Notes under the pieces: generated by a model
The model's input: the letters and a program-made list of their open reading frames with translations, nothing else
Databases searched by the model: none
Told to the model about the DNA's origin: nothing
Position numbers and translations under genes: made by a program
NCBI GenBank assembly: GCA_021234155.1
Contig: JAJEKV010000085.1
Coordinates: 248,001-312,000, forward strand
Reading direction: 5' to 3'
Origin: Isoetes taiwanensis
Taxonomy: Eukaryota > Streptophyta > Lycopodiopsida > Isoetales > Isoetaceae
Length of the DNA: 64,000 bases
Shown here: piece after piece, positions 9,990-21,646 of the stretch
Numbering within the stretch: the stretch's first letter is position 1
How the letters are laid out: each line of letters begins with the position of its first letter

Positions 9990-12466
9990 TTGAGTTGCTG
10001 CAGTCTTCTCAAATGGATAGGATCTTGAATACCGCGTGCATTTCCTTGATTCCTAAGGTTAAGCAGCCTTCTACCATTAATGATTGGAGGCCTATCTCCT
10101 TGTTGTCCTCTGTGTACAAGATTATTGCGAAAGCCCTGGCAGAGAAGTTGAAGCCGGTGTTGACTTCTTCCATTAGTAAGGTGCAGTCTGGGTTTGTTCA
10201 TGGGAGGAACATTTTGACTAATGTTGCCGCAGCTTATGAGGGCCTTTATTGGGCCAGGAGAACAGGTCAAGGCATTGCCTATCTTAAGCTTGACTTTGCC
10301 AAAGCTTACGATAGTGTCCGTTGGGAGTTCTTGTCTGCCATGATGTTAGCGTTGAGTCAGTGGTCCACGCTTTTACGAGAAACGATCATGAAGCTGCATA
10401 GGTCAAAGACGGGCTATGGTGGTGTGCCGTGGTGAACCCTCCCCTTTTTCTCCTTAGGCGGAGGGGTGCGTCGTGGGTGCCCTTTTGGCCGCTTTTGTTT
10501 ACGATTGTGGCGGAGGCCCCTGTCTCGATTGTTTTTGGCTGCAGGTGGAGGAGGGGGTGGTGGATGGGCTTCGGATGCGGGATGGTAGCCAGCCAGATTA
10601 TTAACCAATTCGTAGATGACACTTTCCTCTTCTTGGTGGCAAAAGAGAGGAATCTGCAGAATGTGAAGGGTTTGCTGGATACTTTCTCCTTGGCCTCGGG
10701 CATTCTTCTGAATTGGGGTAAATGCTCCGCATTATAGGCAAAGTTGACTCCGCCTCCCCCTTGTTTGGCTCTATTCCCTTGGAAGGTGCTTCCAGGTAAT
10801 GTGTGTACTAAGCTGTTGGGTATTCCCTTTGGAGGGGATGCTTCCATGGGGAGGGTGTGGGATGAGATTTTGCGGGGGGTTGCGAAACACCCTCAATTGG
10901 TGGAAGGGTAGCAAGTTGTCCATGGCGGTAGGATCACTATTGCCAAGTCGGTGACTTTGTAGCACTCATGTGTATCTGACATCTGCGATGTTAGCTCCCG
11001 AGGGTAAGATCTGACTTTGGATAAGATTGTTCGAAATTTTGTGTGGGGTGGGGATGATGAAGGGGCGGTTGTTAAAGTGGCTTGGTGGAAGTATCTCCAT
11101 CCCCGGGAGGATGGGGGCTTGGCCATTCTGGATTTGGCGCTGCATAGTAAGGTGTTGGTCTCCAAGTTTGTTTGGAGCACTCTGCAGATGGAGCATCTTC
11201 TCCCGTCTTGGCTGTTGTTGTTCTTTGTCTCTTCGCCATTGTGTGGCGTTTGGGAAAGCCGTCATTGCATGTGGAGTTGCCACGGGCCTTTGTTGTATGG
11301 TCTCGGCCTTTCCCACATGCATCCCCTTTTCTCACGCGAGGGGTTTGCGGGCTTGGGATCATGTCGTGTGCTCTTCCAGCTAGATTATGCCTCGGTTTAT
11401 CACCACTCTTCTCCTTTCTTGTGGGTTCCTCTACCCCCTGCACTTGCCCTTGGCTGCCATGCATGCTCGTGCATGTTCGCTAGGGCGAAGCCGGCGTGCT
11501 CACCTTGGAGGATTGGTATTGGGGTGGTCAGCTAGCCTCGTGGGAGTTCTTTCGAGCTCGCTTTTGCCTGAGGGGCAGTGACCGGGCTATCTAGGAACAA
11601 GTGGCGGGGAGTATTCCGCTACACATACCTATAGTCCCTCAAGATGATGTGGTGGTGCAGGTTTGGAAGGTTCATCCAAAGTTTGGAAGGTTTGTGGTGG
11701 TGATGTGTCTTCTTGTTTTGTGCGGTCTTGTTACCGGGTGCTGGCTATTCATGACCCCTTCAGGCAAGTGGTCTCTGCAGCTTCTAGGTTCTCGATGGCA
11801 CTTTCGGTTTGGGCGTGGACATGGAGCTCACTTCCCCACCAAGGTTAGGGGGTGCAGGGGCGGTGGTGCAATCACCGTATCGTGGTGAATGCCCTTGTGA
11901 GTCAGTTTAGGCCAGGTGTGAGCCCTCTCTGCCCTTGTTGTGGCCTTCATCGTGAGACTGTGGAGCATTGTCTGGTTTTATGCCCTCACTTGCGCAGTCT
12001 GCACTCGATTGGGTCAAGGCTCGCTTTTAGGTGAGATTGACTAGCCGCCAGCTTGCGCTTCATGTGTATCCCCGGTACTTGGCCGCTCTTGCGGCAAAGA
12101 AAAGCTTGCATCCGGTGGCGTGGCTTGGTTGGTGTGGTTGATTTAGAAGCTGCGTGGTTGTGGATCTTTTCGGGAATTCGCCGACTGCGACCTCCCGATT
12201 CCTCAACTTCGGTACAAGCTATTTCAAAGCTTTCTGGTGTTCCCGGGATTAGTAGTGCGGAAGTTTGCCATTTGGCGGGACTTCTTGGGTGTTGTAGATG
12301 GTGATGGTCGGTTTGTCCAGCAGTAGAGTTGCAGTTTTTCTGTGAGTTTGTTGTGGAGTGTCGAGGTATCGCTGTCTCTTTGGGGCAGTTCTCCTTCCTC
12401 CTCACTTGCTTTGTAACATTACCATTCTTTTAATATATTGATGACACAGTTCTTCAAAAAAAAAAA
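9990..12466 (+). pseudogene. LINE (L1-type) ORF2 remnant, 5' truncated, poly(A)-ended
   Basis: It codes, with frameshifts, for the C-terminal half of a plant LINE polyprotein. Reverse transcriptase blocks at 10000-10340 include 'SLIPK', 'DWRPISLLSSVYKIIAKAL' and 'LKLDFAKAYDSV'. The catalytic block has F-V-D-D (10608-10622) instead of the usual [FY]-A-D-D. Then come 'IVRNFVWGG' and a 'GGLAILDL' thumb segment (11020-11130), and a Cys-rich zf-RVT-like end near 11900-12030 ('CPCCGLHRETVEHCL'). It stops with an A-run at 12454-12466. The 5' truncation in the RT domain is typical of incomplete target-primed reverse transcription. Several stops make it dead. It differs in sequence from the LINE at 33969-41870. 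Confidence 0.85.
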
Positions 12467-12469
12467 TTC

Positions 12470-13895
12470 TATCAATTTTCTCCCGGGCATATTGACTAGA
12501 TGCTTTATTTACGACTTTAAAGGTCAAGTAAGACGTATATGTGCCTAAGAGCTTGCCAACGATGATGGCTGCAGGTTACAATATACAAAGAAATTGTTAA
12601 CTCATGTTCTACTCTGTAAATATTTAATTCTTATAGATTTCATGTTCTGCTCTGTAAATATTTGATTCTTATAGATCTCATTCTTATAAGTTCCATATAG
12701 AGATTCCTTAGATATCTAACTAGGCATTCTTTTTTTCCTTAATTTGTATTGAGAACTTTGCTTTTGGCTGCATACCTGTTAGAAGCTATCTTCTCTTTTG
12801 TAGTGATAATGCAAAAGGTCCTTCTGAATATCTTGAAACAAGTATCTTGATCTGTCTGATTAAGCTGCATTTTTTTTTTTCAATTAGGTTCACATTTTAG
12901 ATATATGGCCATTATGTCCATCTTTGTTGTCTTCTAGGCTTTTTAATATCTCCAAGTAATAGATAGCGCTACCTATTTTGCAGATATACAGAGATCCAAG
13001 TATTATGCTTTTTGAAGAAGGACCTACTGGATATCTTGGAACAAGTCCCTTATATGAGGTTTCACTTCTGCATTTTTTTATTTTGATCTATTTTAGAATG
13101 CATTCGACCATTTATCTTCATGTTTGTTCTACTAACTTCTTACAGCCTCCAATATTTTGCAACTGAGAGCCCTGCCTACTTTTGCAATTTTTGCCACGCA
13201 AACAACTAAAGTACTATGCTTTCTTAAAAAGGACGTGCGTACAACATATATGATCACATAGAACTTCATCTAAGCGAGTATTCACCGAAGTGTAATAAAA
13301 TTTCTATGAACATGATTACAGCACAAAGCTTGATAACCTGCCAGTATGCAACTGCTGCTTTGATTATTACTAATAATTGGCTTGGCATATTATGCCAAAT
13401 GACTAGCACCCTAAGAGTTTAAGACAATTCAAGACCTAAAAACAAAAAAATTATACTTCAAAAACGTAAAAGCACTCCATGGGCACTTATTGTTTTATAT
13501 TCTAATTAAGACCACCCATAAAGGAATATAATGCTGACCATGAACATTCTATGAATTTGTTACAAAATTTGAACCTATGAATAGTTACAAAATTTGAACA
13601 AATGTCAAATATAATAGCAATATGGACACTACCGAGCATCACACAATCTAGCAATAATCATGACATTCGAAAAGATCAATTACGATACTAAGATACTATG
13701 AGACACCACCGAGCATCACACAATCTAACAATGACCATGACATTCGAAAAGGTAAAATTAAATACAAACAATCAACTAGCAAACTTTACAAACTAAGATA
13801 ACACCACTAGCAACAACAAATCCATTTACAACTTAAGACACTAACACATTTTTCAACTTCTACACCATCTTTATAAGCTTTTGAATATATACCCG
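12470..13895. other. Non-coding, local repeats, probable Helitron body
   Basis: There is no gene. 'accgagcatcacacaatcta' with its following ~35 bases occurs at about 13630 and again at about 13710. A degenerate pair of 'aaggwcctwctgratatcttg' words lies near 12818 and 13020. The stretch ends in a Helitron 3' terminus, so at least its right part is likely Helitron sequence. Confidence 0.45.
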
Positions 13896-13930
13896 ATGAA
13901 AAGCCCAGCAACGCTGGACACTTTTACTAG
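13893..13930 (+). mobile_element. Helitron 3' terminus, second copy
   Basis: CCAGC-aac-GCTGG stem-loop, then CTAG at 13927-13930 followed by T. The preceding 'gatgaaaag' and stem are shared with the terminus at 5650. It directly adjoins the 5' LTR sequence of the gypsy element, so one has inserted next to or into the other. Confidence 0.65.
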
Positions 13931-14226
13931 TATTCTAGAACCTACATGCATGCACGACACTTGGCGTGATCTCATCCATTGGAGTGGAGCAATCCTGATT
14001 GTTGGCCTAGATATATAAGGAGGTACCTCCTTTTTGTCGAACCATTCCGGTTCAACGCCAATCTTGAGCCTTCTAGGCATCTGTCTCGTGTTCTTGCTTG
14101 CCTTTGAGCCATTGTACTCTTGATTCTTGTTCATATATTAGATTCTTTGACGATCTTGGCATATTTCCTTTGTATTTCTTGCGTATTTTTCAAGTATTTT
14201 CCTTGTTTTCGCGTAGGTTCATGACA
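13931..14226 (+). repeat. 5' LTR of gypsy element (left edge uncertain)
   Basis: It ends ...GGTTCATGACA at 14226, like the 3' LTR at 20777. TATATAAGG at 14011-14019 is a plausible TATA box. The left edge is obscured by the Helitron terminus; no TG start is obvious. The next bases do not resemble an initiator-Met PBS. Confidence 0.6.
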
Positions 14227-14358
14227 ATTTGAACAAGAATCCCTTATCGGTTCTTGTCTGCTCTGATCCTAAGCATTTTCTTATCTATATTTGATGGTCA
14301 TTATCTCTATGGAGGAGATTTCATCCTTATTACAGCAGATCCAATAGCTTGTTCAAAT

Positions 14359-15183
14359 ATGCCAACAGTTGCACAGATAACAAGGAGCTCAGAGAACGGG
14401 TTGCTTCATATGAATCTACTTCCAGCTCTGGATTGAGGCCATCGGAGCTTAAAATTAGCTTGCCCGAGAAATTTGACGGCACTCGGTCCAAACTTTGTGT
14501 TTTTTTTAATCAGATTAAGCTTGTGATCCAGCTCCATCCTCATAGATATCCCACGACCCAGGAACAAGTTGATTGGTTCTCTTCTCACAGGGCCAGCTCT
14601 AAGTTGATTTGCTCCTTTATTAGAGAAAGGAGCCCCTAAATTGCAGAATTCTGCTACCTTCACTGCAGAGCTCGAGGTTTGCTTTGGAGACACCAATTAT
14701 CAGCACACAGCAGTCACAAAACTCTGCAATCTCAAACAAGACTCTCGTCCAGCATCAGAATTTTGCCAAATTATTGTAGATACAGCCTGGGATGATGTTG
14801 CACTTCGAGATTGTTTTCGAAGGAGTTTACGTGAGGATGTCAAAGATATGTTATTATCTATGGAGGACCCTCAGACTCTAGAAGAAACCATCAGATTTGC
14901 AGTCCGTTGTGATAATCAGCAAGAGAGACGTAGTCATGTCTTTCCAAGCTCACAAGCACCTGTTGCTACACCTGCCCCAGTCCCATCTATAGAATCCAGC
15001 AGGTCCAAACCCGAGCCTATGAAGATTGATCAGGTGGTTCGAGGATCCTTGTCTACTGCCAAGAAGCAGCGTCGAAGAGAGGTTAATCTTTGCTTATATT
15101 GTGGAGGAGCTGGTCATATTGCACGTGGATGCCCTGTGAAGCGCCTAAATCAGTTGGAAAGCTCTAGGGGCCGGTTCGAATAG
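14359..15183 (+). pseudogene. gypsy gag with CCHC zinc knuckle
   Basis: This is a retrotransposon capsid-type region with the typical gag fold wording (a 'K-L-x-x-P-E-K-F-D-G' start block, then a helical capsid region). It ends in a zinc knuckle C-X2-C-X4-H-X4-C at 15089-15130 preceded by basic residues. Gag packages the element RNA. The frame is broken once near 14635-14640 between the N-terminal block and the capsid part. Confidence 0.8.
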
Positions 15184-15227
15184 TAGGAGTCTCTCGTCGA
15201 CTGGCTGCCATTTTTTCGACTCCTTGA

Positions 15228-15485
15228 ATGCTTCATGACAGGTTTATCCCATTAGATAAGGTCAGCAAGGAATTTTTTATCTCTATATCATTGGAATCAG
15301 ATGTTAGGAGGTTGGAAGCATTGGCCCAATTTGATTGTGGTGCAAATGCTCGCTTTATGGATATTGCGTTCACTACTAAGCATGCCATCCTCAGAAGCAA
15401 GGTTGAGCATCCCAGTTCTGTCGGTGTGATTGATGGACGTGAGATCTCCTCGGGCGCAGTCACAGAATGTACTGCACCTCTTTAG
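15228..15485 (+). pseudogene. gypsy aspartic protease remnant
   Basis: An 85-codon open stretch holds the retropepsin active-site region, but it reads F-D-C-G-A where the family has D-[ST]-G-A, so the serine or threonine next to the catalytic aspartate is changed. A downstream 'VVLGMPWLELHNPQIDW' block (15550-15600) in another frame is the conserved end of the gypsy protease domain. Confidence 0.75.
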
Positions 15486-15996
15486 GTTTTGTTCGAGGGA
15501 GCTTCTTGTAGCGTTTCCTTCAATCTCATTGCTAGCCCACATGCGCCAGTAGTCTTGGGTATGCCCTGGCTCGAATTACACAACCCACAAATTGACTGGC
15601 GTACTAGATTATTTCGATTTGTTGGTGCTAGCTCTAGTTCCAGTTTATCTGCAGTCAGGCCTCTGCAGCGACATCTACTTCAGTCTGTGCAGTATCTTGG
15701 GCTCCTGATTCTGTCCTTGCTGTTCCTGTTTCTTCGCCACGTCCTGATTCGGCTCTTGTCTCTGCTCCAGTTCACGTCTCAGAGTCTGACCATGTTCTAG
15801 ATGATGTCTCAGCTCTAGTTCTTGCTTCAGTTCATGTTTCAGTTGTTCCTGCTCCTACTCCTGCTTTTGTAGAGGCCTCTTCACACTCTCAGCTCCGTAT
15901 CTCGAAGATCTCTCTTCACAAGTTTATCAAATCTGGTAGGCAAGATCCCGGTTCAGCATTTGCAATCCAAGTTCTTCTTTCACTAGCTCTGCTCCA

Positions 15997-16463
15997 GTGA
16001 TGTCTGCTCATGTCCTTCTTGATAAGTACAAGGATTTTGGCAACGTCTTTGATAAGATCAAAGCCAGTAAGCTTCAGGAGCATCATCTCTATGATTGCCT
16101 CATTGATCTTCAGCCAGGGACAACCCCACCATATGGCCCTCTCTATGAGTTGTCGCCAACAGAATTGGAGACTTTGCGGACCTATATTGAGGAGAATCTT
16201 GCGACTAGATTTATCCGACACTCTCAGTCACCCGCAGGAGCTGATATCTTTTTCGTTTTCAAGAAGGACTATTCTTTGCGGTTAGTTGTGGATTATCGCA
16301 ACCTCAACAAGATCACTGCACACAATTGGTCTGTGCGCAATCTGATTCCAGATTTACTTGAACGACTACAAGGTGCACGATACTTTACCAAAATTGATCT
16401 TCGAGGTGCCTATAATCTTATCCAGATTAGAGAAGGTGATCAGTGGAAGATAGCTTTTCAAAC
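15997..16463 (+). pseudogene. gypsy reverse transcriptase, N-terminal half
   Basis: The fingers and palm of Ty3-type RT are open here, including 'PPYGPLYELSPTEL', 'FVFKKD.SLRLVVDYRNLN' and 'YFTKIDLRGAYNLI' with the first catalytic Asp. Reading is cut at 16465 by the solo LTR and resumes at about 18206. The region between protease and RT (15490-15990) is Ser/Val-rich and degenerate. Confidence 0.88.
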
Positions 16464-16465
16464 TC

Positions 16466-18204
16466 TGTGACATCCCCTGCTCGTACAGATGTCCCGATCG
16501 TATAGAATTGGAGTTCGTCCCTCCTGACAATGCAAGCTCACTGCCACGAGGCCCTTCATCGAGCCCTTGATGATGGGCAAGAACCCGACGGGGAAGAATG
16601 GACGTGTCACCCTCGGGATCTACCTAGCTACAGAAGCACATCAAACATGAGCACATACCATCAAATAACATACATATCCACCTTGAAGGGTGACTCACCA
16701 TAACATAGCATTTGTAACAACAACATCAATATAAGGGGAATCCTACCCAAGGCTCAGACTCAAGGGGATCGACTAGCAGCTCGGGTCTCCAAAGGTCAAA
16801 GTGGACAAAGTTCATAACAATGGACTGGGCTGGCCTAGAACATGGTCATTGGATAGTTCACTCCATCTGCCCTCCTGTACATACTTTGCAGATAGGCTGA
16901 TAAGTCTTGGAGCCTGACCGTAGCCTGCGGGGTGCATAGCCAAAGGGGCTACTCCTGGGTTACATCTTCCCAGTTTCCAATGAGGCACCAGAAGATGCAT
17001 GCCAGTCAGTAATAGGCAGGCTAGAGAGCCACCATTCGTCTACGACTTCAACCCCATTGAAGATGACGCATCATTCAAAAGGTATCGAAACATGGGAGCA
17101 CAATTTAGAAGTGCAAAATAACTTTAAACCCATGTTTTACCATAGTAAATTTTCTCTATGTAAATATAAGCTTGGTATTGATGCATTTTCAACTAGGTAT
17201 AATTTTGATAGAGTAATGTACGTTGGACAAAATTTAGAGTTGCATTTATTGAAATAGCACCATAGAAGATAGAATCACTATTCAAAGAATATCTATAAGA
17301 AGTATTTTAACATAAATCTGAAGAAAAAAAAATTTCCTCTACGCACCATACCTTGCCCACACTCAGTGGCAAGCTATTAGGCCTAGCCCACAATGTTCCT
17401 TGGTAGGCTTTACACACCAAAGGGATCAACTATAACCGGACAAGTCTTCCTTGTCAGCCGATCTAGCTCCGCCATCCACAACCAGGCGCACTCTTATGCA
17501 CAGGCCGCGTTAATTGGGAATTAATGGGCTAATCTAAAATCATCAATCAAGAAGGCTGTGGGTCTCTACCCCACTTCCCAATACACAGGAGTGCTCATAG
17601 AGGTCAACCATAATCATCCATAGAACTGAAAAATAGAATATCATCTAATCTCTCTACCTAAACATACATGCTTAGGTTCCTTCATTAGAGGCTGAGATCT
17701 TAAAATCTATGGGTCCTCTAAAACTGATAGAAGATGCTAACTCGGCCTAATGCCCTCGGCATTGCACAACAGATTGGCCACATACTGGATCCTTGACTTG
17801 TTCCAACTCCACGAAAGGCATCCATGCTCTTGATCTGACCTGAGATGATCGAATACGCGTGATCTATTGGGCAATGCTGGCTTTGCGGCGTCTGGCAAGG
17901 CATAATGGTGTAGGCGCTTGGTTAAATAGGCTCTTGGAGACTGGAATCCGAAAAGGGGACACTTTTAAGGTTCTTGCCTCTTTATATTTATGTTTTAGGG
18001 TTAGGGTCTGATGGGACATATGGCTCATATGGGGTATTGCCACGTGGCAATATAAGATGTATTCACATGTTGCATAACATGCGCAATATAATGGGTTCTA
18101 ATCGTTGTGCCCATGGTACAACCCTTTACGATCGCCGCGTACATGTCGTCGTAGTCGACATGTACTAGTGACATGGTAGTATAATATATGTCACAAACAT
18201 CACA
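16466..18204. mobile_element. Solo LTR nested in gypsy RT (1739 bp)
   Basis: It starts TGTGACATCC and ends ...CATCACA, giving inverted TGTGA/TCACA ends as in LTRs. Flanking 5-mers are AACTC (16461-16465) and AACTT (18205-18209), a target duplication with one mismatch. There is no coding sequence and no PBS or PPT within. The gypsy RT frame continues directly on its far side. It most likely arose by LTR-LTR recombination of an intact element. Orientation is unknown; a TATA-like stretch near 17980 would suggest plus. Confidence 0.72.
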
Positions 18205-18205
18205 A

Positions 18206-18999
18206 ACTTGGTATGGTCACTTCGAGTATATCGTCATGCCTTTCGGCCTTACCAATGCTCCATCGGTCTTTCAGCACATGGCTAACGATATTTTCGAGAG
18301 TTTTTAAATTTTTTTGTGATCATCTATCTGGATGATATCCTGGTTTATTCAAAAACTTTAGAGGAGCATGAAGAACATGTTTGGAAGGTCCTTCAGAAGC
18401 TGTGGGAACATGGAGTTTATGTCAAGCTGGAGAAATGTCAATTCGAGCAGGATAATGTTGAGTTTCTTGGCTATCGCATCACACCTCAGGGTGTTCTCAT
18501 GGATCTAGAGAAGGTCGGCACAGTTCTTGATTGGAAAACACCTTCCTTAGTTAAAGATGTACAATGCTTCTTGGGGTTTGCCAATTTTTATCGCCGCTTC
18601 ATCAAGAACTATTCGGAGATTGTCTTGCCTTTGACACGTTTTCCTAGAAGGATCCTTTTGAGTGGACAATTGAAGCAGAATCAGCATTCATAACTTTGAA
18701 GTATGCTTTTACAGCAGCACCTGTTCTTGCACGCATGGATCCTTTGCGTCTCTATATTCTCGAAGCTGATGCTTCAGATTTTGCTCTCAGTAGCATCTTG
18801 TCACAAGAGGGGGATGATCATGAGCTGCACCCGATCGGCTATCATTCGAAAGTTCCAGGATGCTGAGATCAACTATCCTATTTACGATAAGGAACTCTTG
18901 GCGATTTTTGACTCTTTTCAGGAGTGGCAACGATTTCTTGAAGGTTCTCCTCATAAGGTGGCTGTGTATACGGACCATCGCAACCGGGAATATTTTTAG
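18206..18999 (+). pseudogene. gypsy RT C-terminal half and RNase H remnant
   Basis: It continues with 'MPFGLTNAP' and the catalytic Y-L-D-D (about 18325-18336), then 'CQFEQDNVEFLGY' and 'FLGFANFYRRFI', the connection region typical of Ty3/gypsy. RNase H follows from about 18745 ('ADASDFAL') through 'YDKELLAI' (about 18883) to 'VYTDHRN' (about 18965). Frameshifts near 18660, 18690 and 18860 and a stop at 18999 make it non-functional. Confidence 0.85.
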
Positions 19000-19049
19000 T
19001 CTGCTCGAGTTTTTAATCGTCATCAGGCTCGATAGCATACACAGGTGCT

Positions 19050-20144
19050 AATCCCATTTTGATTTCATTGTCAAATTTCGGCCTGGCATGCTTCAAGGGA
19101 AGCCAGATTCTCTTTCTCGCAGACCCTATTTTGAATCTAAGGTGGGGGAGCCAGTATTTAATCAACAATCACGTGTTATTCTAGGACCTGATTGTTTCCA
19201 GCTTATGGCCATCATTTTGTTCGAGAGGCCTCATAATATATCCTTGTTGGAGTCTGTCCGAGCATCTTTTCTTTTTGACCCTTTGGCATAGGATGTATTT
19301 GCACATCTTGGCTCAGCATCATCTTCCCGGCAAATGTGGTTGGACTATTTCTCCTCTCGCCAGCCATTTTGTGATTGCCAATACTCTGGAATTCATTGCT
19401 CGAGATCGGTCTTCGCCGCACTATTGAGATTTTTGTACGTTCATGTGATACTTGTTGTCGTGCAAAAGCTCCAAGTACCATCCACACAACCTGCTTCAGC
19501 CTTTACCAGTTCCAGATGGTCCTTGGAAGAGCATTTCAGTGGATTTCATTGTCGAGCTTCCATCCTCCCAGGACTAATTGTCCTTGACTATTTTTTCAAG
19601 ATGGCGCATTGCATTCCTTGTAGCACTTCTATCTCCAATGAAGCCATGGCTGTTCTCTTGCTTCGAGAGACTCCATGGCTTACCAGATACCATTGTCAGT
19701 GACCACGCCCCCCAGTTTGTTGTCGGTTTTTGGAAGCGTCTTTTGTAACTCCTGCATGTGAACGTTCGCTCTCTTTCGGACATCACCCAGAGACCAACGG
19801 GCAAGTGGAACGCACTAATCAAACACTTAAGCAGTATTTGCGATGCTTCATCAATCATCAGCAGGATGACAATAATTTTGTCCATGCTTCCACGAGCCAG
19901 ACACCATTCTTTATTAATTTCGTCATGCATCCTCGATGGTCTTTCATGGCTCCTGGATACGACTCAGTCAATCCCAGTGCCGAAGACAGGCTCGAGAAGC
20001 TCCACATGCTCCAGGATGATCTTCAGCACCATCTCCTCCAGGCCCAAGCACGTTATCGTTATCATGCATATCAACACCGCCAAGATGCTCCTCCTTTTGT
20101 AGTTAGTGATCTTATTTGGCTTTTGCGTCGGGATTTGCCAACAG
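19050..20144 (+). pseudogene. gypsy integrase, 5' and core
   Basis: The block at 19075-19290 corresponds to the end of RNase H ('K-P-D-S-L-S-R'). Degenerate H2C2 zinc region around 19400-19480 ('C.TCCRAKAP'). The catalytic core includes 'VSDHAPQF' (second Asp, near 19700) and 'HPETNGQVERTNQTL' (catalytic Glu, near 19785-19830). At least four frame changes. The reading stops at 20144, where a MITE is inserted. Confidence 0.82.
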
Positions 20145-20447
20145 GGTAAAAGCATCTAAAGTTCTTTTTAGGGAGTGCAAAACTACCCAAAAAAGTACCC
20201 AACACTAGGTACTGCGAACTTGCATAAATGTCTCAATAAACAATAGTTTGAGAGTTGATTCATTAATTTTAGTCTCTAATAGTATTGTTATCCTTTAATA
20301 CTATAGATTGACATGTTATTGACCTTCAATTCAAAAATTTTGAATTGATTTTAATGAAAAGAAAAAACAGAAAGTACCAGTTTTAAAAATACCCAGTGAA
20401 GGTACTTTTGAGGGTTCCAAAAGTGGTACGCCGTATCATGCTTTCAC
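20145..20447. mobile_element. MITE (303 bp) in gypsy integrase
   Basis: It is bounded by a direct repeat CCAACAG (20138-20144 and 20448-20454). The ends are short inverted repeats GGTAAAAGCAT and ATGCTTTCAC(C). The integrase C-terminal frame is in register across the two flanks when the element is skipped, which fixes the borders to within one base. It is AT-rich, has an internal palindrome near 20330, and lacks any ORF. The 6-7 bp duplication does not settle the superfamily. Confidence 0.7.
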
Positions 20448-20645
20448 CCAACAGCTCGTCCTTATAACAAACTCGACTACCGACGCTTGGGTCTCTATCG
20501 GATCATTGAACGAGTTGGTGATGCTGCTTTTTGTCTGGAGATTTCACCGTCAGTTCAACTGCACCTAATATTCCATATGTCTTTGATGGAACCCTATATG
20601 GCGAATCCATTCCCAGATCAAGTATCTCCACCTCCACCACCAGTC
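20448..20645 (+). pseudogene. gypsy integrase C-terminal end
   Basis: The 'KLDYRRLGLYRI' GPY/F-like module is followed by 'VQLHLIFHMSLMEPYM', the conserved end of gypsy integrases. No chromodomain is visible; the sequence passes within about 60 bases into LTR-derived DNA, so the 3' end of the internal region and most of the 3' LTR U3 were deleted. Confidence 0.8.
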
Positions 20646-20648
20646 TTC

Positions 20649-20777
20649 TTGCCTTTAGGCCATTGTACTCTTGATTCTTGTTCATATATTAGATTCTTCG
20701 CCGATCTTGGCATATTTCCTCCGTATTTCTTGTTTATTTTTCAAGTATTTTTCTTGTTTTCACGTAGGTTCATGACA
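20649..20777 (+). repeat. 3' LTR of gypsy element, truncated
   Basis: It matches 14097-14226 at about 93% and ends CATGACA. The upstream part of the LTR, including the TATA region seen in the 5' copy, is missing. Confidence 0.8.
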
Positions 20778-20829
20778 AAAATAACAAATTTGTCACAGTG
20801 GCCTTCTGACCCTTTGAGCCCTTGTACCA

Positions 20830-21420
20830 TAGAAAGCTGAGCTTGCAAATCATAAATTGGCAACTTCAGATCAATTATCATATCCAGGAGATAAAACCAT
20901 GAGCTGCTCCATCATCTAGCAGGACAACAATCTCTCGATCTGCAATTTTGTCTTTGAGTTTAAACAACCATAGTCACTACTTTCAAACGTCCCCTTTCTT
21001 CTCATGCTTGAGATGTTTCAGGCCTATCATTTAGATTATGAGGTTGCAGGTTTCTTAAACTATACTTTTCTAATTTGCTTTTCGGGAATAACTGTGTTCC
21101 TTGGGCAGTTAGTTTGATAGTGCGGACCACTATATGTAACAACCAGTTCTTGGTCCCTTAGAAGTGTCTTGCTGTTGGGACTTATTCTCATTACTCCTCT
21201 CACGGCTATCAAACTGTGTTCCTCTTTGAAGTTTCCTTTCATCCCGTTCCCTTCTACTCTTGTTATTTCTTCTGGTTTCATACTTTTCTCTCTTCATCTT
21301 CTTTTGTTCTCTCGAAGGCGCTCGCTCATTCCCATAGCACCAACCTTCTAGCTTTAGGATTAAATTTCCTTTCAGCTGCTCCCGCTTTTCGGATCGCATC
21401 TGCCACATCACTGGTTCTAA
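20830..21420 (-). pseudogene. gypsy gag-protease fragment (second element)
   Basis: Read on the minus strand, a basic Lys/Arg/Glu-rich linker (about 21400-21190) leads to a degenerate zinc knuckle ('SGPHYQTNCP', about 21100-21140) whose first two cysteines are put out of frame by a small deletion. An aspartic-protease active-site block 'LLDDGAAHGFIS' follows near 20890-20925, with D-D-G-A in place of D-[ST]-G-A. The order fits gag then protease of a gypsy element. No LTR could be tied to it. Confidence 0.65.
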
Positions 21421-21452
21421 AAGGTTCGGCTTTGCAAAGATTTTCTCTCGCT

Positions 21453-21646
21453 GATTTCATTTAAATCACTTGTTGGTCGTGATAACGATTTCATTTAAAT
21501 CACTTGTTGGTCATGAACCACACCCCCAGCTAATTTTGTTCTAAGTTTCATAATAGATATATCGTATTTTTACGTCGGTAGAGAGGCATCAGAAGATCTG
21601 GTATCAGAGTCCATGAATAGGGACTAGTTTTGTGGTAGAATTATCC
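21453..21646. other. Repeat scrap with PBS-like word
   Basis: A 33-bp unit 'gatttcatttaaatcacttgttggtcrtga' occurs twice in tandem (about 21453 and 21486). 'CTGGTATCAGAGTCC' at 21599-21613 resembles a tRNA-iMet PBS, so an LTR may end just upstream; no partner LTR was found. Confidence 0.35.

Larger units (their letters stand above)
13931..20777 (+). mobile_element. Ty3/gypsy retrotransposon, dead, nested insertions
   Basis: The order gag, protease, reverse transcriptase, RNase H, integrase identifies the Ty3/gypsy class. The 3' 120 bp of the LTRs (14107-14226 and 20661-20777) differ at about 8 sites (roughly 7%), so it is much older than the element at the window start. The coding part is split by a 1.74-kb solo LTR (16466-18204) inside RT and a 303-bp MITE (20145-20447) near the integrase C-terminus. 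In both cases the protein reading resumes exactly after the insertion. Additional stops and frameshifts occur throughout. Confidence 0.88.

Noticed and set aside
11017-11535. 172-codon plus-strand ORF and several ORFs on both strands at 11.0-12.4 kb
   Set aside because: Only the first ~50 codons are real (LINE thumb region); the rest are frameshifted or antisense shadows of the GC-rich LINE remnant.
16812-17000. Short ORFs within the solo LTR
   Set aside because: Inside a 1.74-kb LTR without coding function; none resembles a known family.
21599-21613. Complete LTR element starting at a PBS-like word
   Set aside because: No upstream LTR partner or polypurine tract found; adjacent gag-protease remnant is on the opposite strand.
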